A stretch of 13,166 nucleotides of DNA from Hirudo medicinalis (lineage: Eukaryota; Annelida; Clitellata; Hirudinida; Hirudinidae), in NCBI GenBank assembly GCA_011800805.1, contig MPNW01000635.1, positions 126,269 through 139,434 on the forward strand, in the 5' to 3' direction. Positions 9,501-13,166 of the stretch are shown here, piece by piece. The position numbers and the translations under genes were made by a program. Under the pieces are notes generated by a model, which did no database searches, was not told the DNA's origin, and was given only the letters and a program-made list of their open reading frames with translations. The first letter of the stretch is position 1; each line of letters begins with the position of its first letter.

Positions 9501-11311
9501 CCGACCCTCCCTGAATGAATGATTAATGAGTAAGAAACAAAAATAATTGAGAAGCGAATGAATACAAATTTAATGAGGAAGGAAAAAAAATAAATTAAAG
9601 AGTAATTCATTCACCCATGCATCTGTTCATTCATTCAGTTGTTAAGTTTCATCAAACAATTCATTCATTCATTCATTCATGCATCTAATCATTCATTCAT
9701 TCATTCATGCATCTAATCATTCATTCATCCATTCGTCAATAAAAATTTAAGGAGGAAGAAAAATTAAACTTAAGAGTGAATGAATGCAGACTTAATTCCA
9801 TCCTAAAATTACAGAATTACAGCTCGACACCTTTTTGAGAGCTCCGATACTTGTCATTGTAAAGATGCCACACTTGGACGTGACTGAGGATGAGGTGGTG
9901 GCAGACGTCGAAGGAAAACCCGATCTCATTTTTCAACCCCGGTGCCATCGAGCCCGAACCGTACCCCAAGCTGGAAACGACCAGGGGCTCATTCAAAGGC
10001 ACCCACCACTTGACCTTTCGAGACAAAAATATAATGATGTTGCAATTTTAAGTCACCATCTCATGTAGTAATAAGTTACAATAATGTAATAATAAAATTA
10101 ATAATCACAGTCATAATAATAATAATAACAAATATCATAATAATGACCCAATAATAATAGCATTCAAATAAACAGATTCGAAATAAATAAATGTAAAATG
10201 ACTTGCATCAAAGAAAGCATCAAAATTCACTCAAAATTGTAATATCATAGTCCAAGCTTTATGGTAATGCTTGTCAATTATTGCAATCAATACAACAATT
10301 CAAATAACACCTTAATATCTTGTAACCTTGCAATGCCTACAAATAACTCACAAAAACAAAACACCCACCCTATCACCAAATGACCGGAAGCAGATGTCTG
10401 CGTAATCAACAAAATACTTGACGATGTCCTTGGACAGCCATCCTCCAAATTTCTCCTGCAAGCACTGAGGAAGATCCCAGTGGAAAAGAGTGACAACAGG
10501 TTGTATGTTGTTGCTGAGCAAAGCATTTATGAGTCTGTTATAGTAATCGACTCCCTTCTCGTTGATGGTTTCATTCGAGCCATTTGGAAGTATTCTTGGC
10601 CATGACAGAGAGAATCTGTAGTGAGATACCTGCAATTTGAATATCACGAAAGACTTTAAAGAATAGCTCGTAATCACATTGTCCTTGAAATTTTCCAAAC
10701 AAATATTTGAAGGTTCACAAACATTCTTAATAGTTTCATCAAGAAGAAGAATTAAGAAAAATGAAAGTTTAAAAAGTAACTTGAAAACTGTATTGAAAAT
10801 TTTAAGTGATTGTTGTACTTGCTAAAAAGTCGGAAAACTGTTGGAATAATTTGTTTTGAAAAAGCAAACCCCAAGCTTCTTCAGAGCTTCAACATCTTCA
10901 GCAATTTTGTGGTATGAATCGCATGCAATGTCACCAGTATCGTCATTGAAGATATTCCCTGGCGTGTGACAATAGACGTCCCATATGCTTTCACCCTTAC
11001 CTAAAACGCATTTAAAATGCCATGACATGACATGTTGCCAAACTTTTATCGAATACATTAACATTATCTAAGAAAACCATTCAATGCACAACAGGACCAA
11101 AAAAAATCATAACAAGTAGAAATACCGGCAACTTTGCTTCACTCGTGAAAAATAAACAAAGAAACCACAACAAACGAATTCCGCCACTCGCACAATTACC
11201 ATGTTCATTCCAGGCTCCCTCAACTTGGTAAGAGGCAGTTGCAGTTGACCAAATAAATCCGTCAGGAAACTTTAACAGTTTGAAATTAGTTGAGCTTTCC
11301 TCATCACCCAT
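6580..11311 (-). CDS. Glycoside hydrolase family 1, cytosolic beta-glucosidase-like (8 exons)
   Basis: Retaining beta-glycosidase of the GBA3/lactase/klotho-like family. Exons in transcript order: 11200-11311, 10870-11000, 10369-10629, 9831-10014, 9268-9510, 8136-8277, 7225-7411, 6580-6779. Phases match throughout except for one missing base in exon 7. With that base counted the product is about 486 residues, close to single-domain cytosolic members. The ATG at 11311 gives MGDEESS before FPDGFIWSTATASYQVEGAW. No signal peptide is visible, so a cytosolic enzyme is inferred. Motifs in order: SIWD and GDIACDSY; HYRFSLSWPRILP; FHWDLPQ; acid/base Glu177 in LNEP; DFFGLNYYTSRLV; YGNPPVF followed by nucleophile Glu391 in LETGF (usually TENGF); FTIWSLMDNFEWSNGY; and a normal C-terminal end. 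All main sugar-binding positions are present. Substrate cannot be told. It is convergent with the P450. Confidence 0.9.
7376..7411 (-). other. Apparent one-base deletion in GH1 exon 7, with alternative acceptor
   Basis: From an acceptor at 7412-7413 the frame reads GASSWLYSVP and then hits a stop. The family then expects WGLRKLL, which is exactly what the neighbouring frame gives from 7381 on. Adding one base near 7381 restores the family sequence, so a T of a TT pair seems lost. Alternatively, a good acceptor with a pyrimidine-rich tract (AG at 7386-7387) joins in frame to exon 6. This skips 26 bases and gives a protein of about 477 residues that lacks the GASSWLYSVP segment. Confidence 0.7.
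7763..7781 (-). repeat. (AAAT)n tail of the LINE fragment
   Basis: Several AAAT/AATA units directly follow, and overlap, the end of the LINE reading frame on the minus strand. LINEs of the CR1/L2 type usually end in short 3' microsatellites rather than poly(A), which supports this being the true 3' terminus of the insertion. Confidence 0.65.
7773..7925 (-). mobile_element. LINE 3' end: last part of a reverse transcriptase ORF, decayed
   Basis: Read on the minus strand from 7925, the sequence gives KLRTGKIRCETTKNFFCN, then a 9-base stretch with two stops (7868-7860), then RVVRLCNSLPADVVNSSS, ending at a TAA at 7773-7775. This matches the well-known C-terminal signature of CR1/L2/Jockey-type LINE polymerases (FFSNRVV.LWNSLP..VV). 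The two stops and the odd insertion show a dead copy. Only the last 50 codons remain, as expected for 5'-truncated insertions. It lies in GH1 intron 6 (7412-8135), in the same orientation as the gene. Confidence 0.8.
8381..8415. repeat. TCATCG/TCA microsatellite
   Basis: Tandem TCA units with TCG variants, in GH1 intron 5 (8278-9267). Confidence 0.9.
8620..8765. repeat. AT-rich repeat cluster with 19-bp inverted arms
   Basis: A motif beginning TATCAATTATTATT and continuing into a T-rich run occurs directly at 8620-8655 and 8704-8743. In addition 8700-8718 and 8747-8765 are perfect 19-base inverted repeats around a 28-base loop, for example TAATATCAATTATTATT against AATAATAATTGATATTA. It lies in GH1 intron 5. 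It could be a small palindromic element or result from slippage and inverted duplication in simple-sequence DNA. Confidence 0.7.
8944..9166 (-). mobile_element. tRNA-derived SINE with 15-bp target-site duplication
   Basis: ATTATTCAACCATTC is repeated exactly at 8944-8958 and 9152-9166, bracketing a 193-base insert (8959-9151). Read on the minus strand, the insert starts with a tRNA-like head. An A-box-like TGGCCGAATGG lies at 9134-9124 and a B-box-like GTTCGAAACCC at 9074-9064. A 7-base acceptor-like stem, GTGCAGG with CCTGCAC, closes the head. A tRNA-unrelated body (CCTTGGGAAGG and beyond) and an AT-rich 3' end follow. The T-stem is poorly paired and A-to-B spacing is long, so this is not a working tRNA. 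Long target-site duplications with RNA polymerase III boxes are the hallmark of SINEs mobilised by a LINE. It sits in GH1 intron 5 in the gene's orientation, and its intact duplication suggests fairly recent insertion. Open frames across it are not genes. Confidence 0.8.
9556..9789. repeat. ATTC-type tandem repeat with flanking direct copies, GH1 intron 4
   Basis: A 28-base unit made of TCAT/ATTC repeats plus GCATCTAA occurs twice, identically, at 9661-9688 and 9689-9716. A third, partial copy follows, and an earlier partial copy lies near 9604-9640. The block is flanked by two diverged direct copies of a purine-rich segment (9556-9612 and 9737-9789, sharing AAATTTAA, GAGGAAG and a TTAAAGAGT/TTAAGAGT stretch). 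This fills most of the 320-base intron 4 (9511-9830). Confidence 0.8.
10066..10160. repeat. Irregular TAA-rich tract, GH1 intron 3
   Basis: Interrupted TAA/AAT runs occupy part of the 354-base intron 3 (10015-10368). Nothing else recognisable is present in that intron. Confidence 0.7.
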
Positions 11312-11455
11312 AGCTTGCAAGTGTTGAGACACAAGTTGAAGACTTCAAGATAACAAGTCTTATAACACTGACGAAGTTTTAGTGAAGTTTCTAGGGCACG
11401 GTTGCTTTAAAAGCCAGAGAAAAGAGAACAGTTTCGCCCACTTTTAAGATCGCCA

Positions 11456-11461
11456 TTTATA
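11456..11461 (-). promoter_or_regulatory. Candidate TATA box for the GH1 gene
   Basis: TATAAA on the minus strand, in the context GTGTATAAATGG, lies about 145 bases upstream of the GH1 start codon. A transcription start about 30 bases downstream would leave a 5' UTR of about 110-120 bases. The position is plausible, but AT-rich DNA yields such motifs by chance. Confidence 0.4.
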
Positions 11462-11639
11462 CACTTAATAGCCTGGCGAGGGGCTGTCAAAATTGAGCAT
11501 ATTATCGATTTAAAAAAAAACGACCCGTGTTATTATTACTGATTTTCTATTATGTATTCTATTATGTATCAAAATTTAAAATGCGCAATCAATTTTTAAG
11601 CAGCTACAGTGTTAGATGAAACAATAATTAGCAGTAGGG

Positions 11640-11730
11640 TGACGTCCCGATTCCTATGCCCCCTCGGTTACTTTTGTACATATCTAATTCGCTGAGCTAG
11701 TAAAAATGGAAAAGGCTGCAATGACGTCCC
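11640..11730. promoter_or_regulatory. Two TGACGTCCC (CRE-like) motifs
   Basis: The 9-mer TGACGTCCC occurs at 11640-11648 and 11722-11730, in the same orientation and 82 bases apart, upstream of the GH1 TATA candidate. TGACGT is the half-site of cAMP-response/bZIP elements. Shared bases beyond the 9-mer (CTCC or TTCC, then GTTAC) suggest a short duplicated sequence. A regulatory role is inference only. Confidence 0.3.
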
Positions 11731-12653
11731 TGCTCCTGTTACATCTTTAAATCTGGTCTTAGAATTTAGCGAACAACAATACTATGGCTATTTCACCAAT
11801 TACAAATATCAGGATAAAGTCGGATTTCTAGACTGAGAAGAAATAAAGTGGGCAAGAACATAAAGACTGGTTCAACCCCAGCACAATTTCGTTCCTCGTG
11901 CAGATAAATTACGCCAGGAATCAACAAATACCCCAAAGAAATGGTCATCTAATTAAATTATTAATTGACCAATCAGTGTCCGAGTGACATCAACAATTAA
12001 TTGGTGTTATATCTAATGCGATCCTTGTCATTTCAGCCTATATCGACGAAGAATGTTGATGGTGATAGATATTCATTATAAAACCATTTTTCAAGACACC
12101 GCCATAAGTTGTGACGTATTCTTTGTACTGCAAGCGTTGTGCAATAAATGAAACAGGATCTTAAAATATCTGATCAAATGTTCATTTTCGTTTAGATTTG
12201 TTGCTTGTTCGTGTAATTCTCTTGCGAAAGTTGATGATCAAATTTGCAGATTTTTTAAATAAAGCTACTATAAAAAAAAAATAGAAATTCACACACGAAG
12301 CTTTTCAGTGTTTCTCTGCTGTGATGCGTACAAAACAATATCATTTAAAAAAATAGAACTTTACATAAAATCTGAAATTAAAGACAAAATTATACCCCAT
12401 AAATTTATGGCCTCTAATGTCAAAAATAGGTCGCTATGTCTCCAAATAAACAGACAAATTAATAGGATACATTCAGCAATTACGAATAATTATAAATGAA
12501 TTGATATAAATAAATGAACATCAGTAATTAGTGGTAAGTATAAATGAATTGATGAATTATCATTAATCATTAATTAGTAATATATATATATAAATAAATT
12601 GATATAAATTGATAAAATATTAAAATGATATTATAATTCGTAATGTGTCAAGA

Positions 12654-12731
12654 TCAATGGAGGCCTTCAAATGCTCCAGGTGGCAACAATGAGTTTAACC
12701 GATCTTCATCTTCAGTGACCTTCTTTATCTC
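12654..12731 (-). CDS. Possible terminal coding exon of an unidentified minus-strand gene
   Basis: On the minus strand a fair acceptor (TTGCTTTTCGCAG, AG at 12732-12733) opens a 26-codon frame, including its stop, ending in TGA at 12654-12656. It reads EIKKVTEDEDRLNSLLPPGA and finishes with FEGLH. The composition is protein-like, acidic then Pro-Gly-rich, unlike the low-complexity translations nearby. The rest of the gene would lie beyond the right edge, making the preceding intron at least 435 bases. I do not recognise the protein. It would be tandem (head to tail) with the GH1 gene on the same strand. A chance open frame remains possible at this length. Confidence 0.4.
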   Translation of the reverse strand, partial: EIKKVTEDEDRLNSLLPPGAFEGLH

Positions 12732-13083
12732 CTGCGAAAAGCAATTTATTTTTGTGAATCAAATCGCCATATTTACTTTTAGTCCCCTTAATTTTGTTCT
12801 AATTATTGCAAAATGTTTAGGAAAACAACTTTATTGTAATTTTGTCATCGTCATCGATGTCATTGTCGACGATAATCATTGTCATAATGTTAATGTTAAT
12901 AATAATTAGTTTATTATTATTATTATTTTTATCATTATTATTTTTGTCATTATTATTATAACTACTTAATGGTTTAATTAAAATTCTTTAAGAAAGTAAA
13001 CATTTTAATGTAGGCATAATGTGGCAGTTTTAAGAAAGTTTTATAATCACAGCAGATTAATAATAATAATAATGATGATGATG

Positions 13084-13115
<32 letters not shown>

Positions 13116-13166
13116 GATGATGATGATGCTGATGATGATGATGACGATGATGATGATGATGACGAT
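12732..13166. other. Repeat-rich right edge
   Basis: AT-rich DNA with TCATCG-like units (12844-12870), an ATT-rich tract (12910-12960), and a terminal microsatellite. No exon is seen. It may be an intron of the gene suggested at 12654-12731. Confidence 0.45.
13057..13166. repeat. (TAA)n passing into (ATG)n microsatellite, cut by the window end
   Basis: A short TAA run (13057-13072) changes into about 30 ATG/GAT units with single GTG, CTG and ACG variants, continuing beyond the last base. Confidence 0.95.

Larger units (their letters stand above)
11312..12653. other. Upstream region of the GH1 gene
   Basis: Non-coding DNA of about 1.3 kb with no recognisable exon or transposon domain on either strand. 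It holds the candidate GH1 TATA box and the paired TGACGTCCC motifs (listed separately), AT-rich simple sequence around 12480-12640, and probably the 3' UTR of the gene to the right. Confidence 0.5.

Noticed and set aside
11312..11332. Upstream GTG start for the GH1 gene
   Set aside because: The ATG at 11311 is in frame and fits the expected N-terminus, so a non-ATG start is not needed.
12077..12083. TATAAAA with an upstream CCAAT near 11970 as a plus-strand promoter
   Set aside because: No plus-strand gene follows, and both motifs are common by chance in such AT-rich DNA.
13057..13166. CRISPR-like array or Asp/Met-rich protein
   Set aside because: It is a simple trinucleotide microsatellite without spacers, and the genome is eukaryotic.

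Overview
The window is AT-rich eukaryotic nuclear DNA. Both recognisable genes are split by short GT-AG introns (about 0.2-1 kb), AATAAA-type signals replace bacterial ones, and trinucleotide and tetranucleotide microsatellites, a SINE and a LINE end lie in the introns. The two gene families (a CYP2-clan P450 and an animal-type cytosolic family 1 glycosidase) and the repeats suggest an invertebrate animal, perhaps an annelid or mollusc. The species cannot be fixed from the sequence alone.

Layout. 1-227: nothing clear apart from a small hairpin. 228-782 (-): remnant of a Ty1/copia-type gag. 783-1405: non-coding 5' flank. 1406-5467 (+): complete seven-exon cytochrome P450 of 500 residues, with membrane anchor, I-helix, ExxR, PERF and haem-cysteine motifs. 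5468-6579: intergenic, between two convergent genes. 6580-11311 (-): complete eight-exon glycoside hydrolase family 1 gene of about 486 residues with both catalytic glutamates. Its seventh exon shows an apparent one-base deletion. 11312-12653: upstream region of the GH1 gene, with a candidate TATA box and a repeated TGACGTCCC. 12654-12731 (-): possible terminal coding exon of a further minus-strand gene whose body would lie beyond the right edge. 12732-13166: repeat-rich, ending in a GAT/ATG microsatellite that runs off the window.

How the genes relate. The P450 and the GH1 enzyme are tail to tail. P450 oxidation and beta-glucosidase action can both serve xenobiotic or glycoside metabolism, but adjacency is the only link seen here. 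The introns record several insertions. A SINE of about 193 bp with an exact 15-bp target-site duplication and a decayed LINE 3' end with an (AAAT)n tail lie in GH1 introns 5 and 6. A GC-richer, LTR-like patch lies in the last P450 intron.

I found no clear new system. The observations most worth checking are the GH1 exon-7 frameshift (with a strong downstream splice acceptor that would rescue the frame), the loss of the usual W-x-x-x-R pair in the P450, and the dated-looking SINE insertion. Exon borders were placed by reading splice sites and family motifs by eye, and no transcript data support them.
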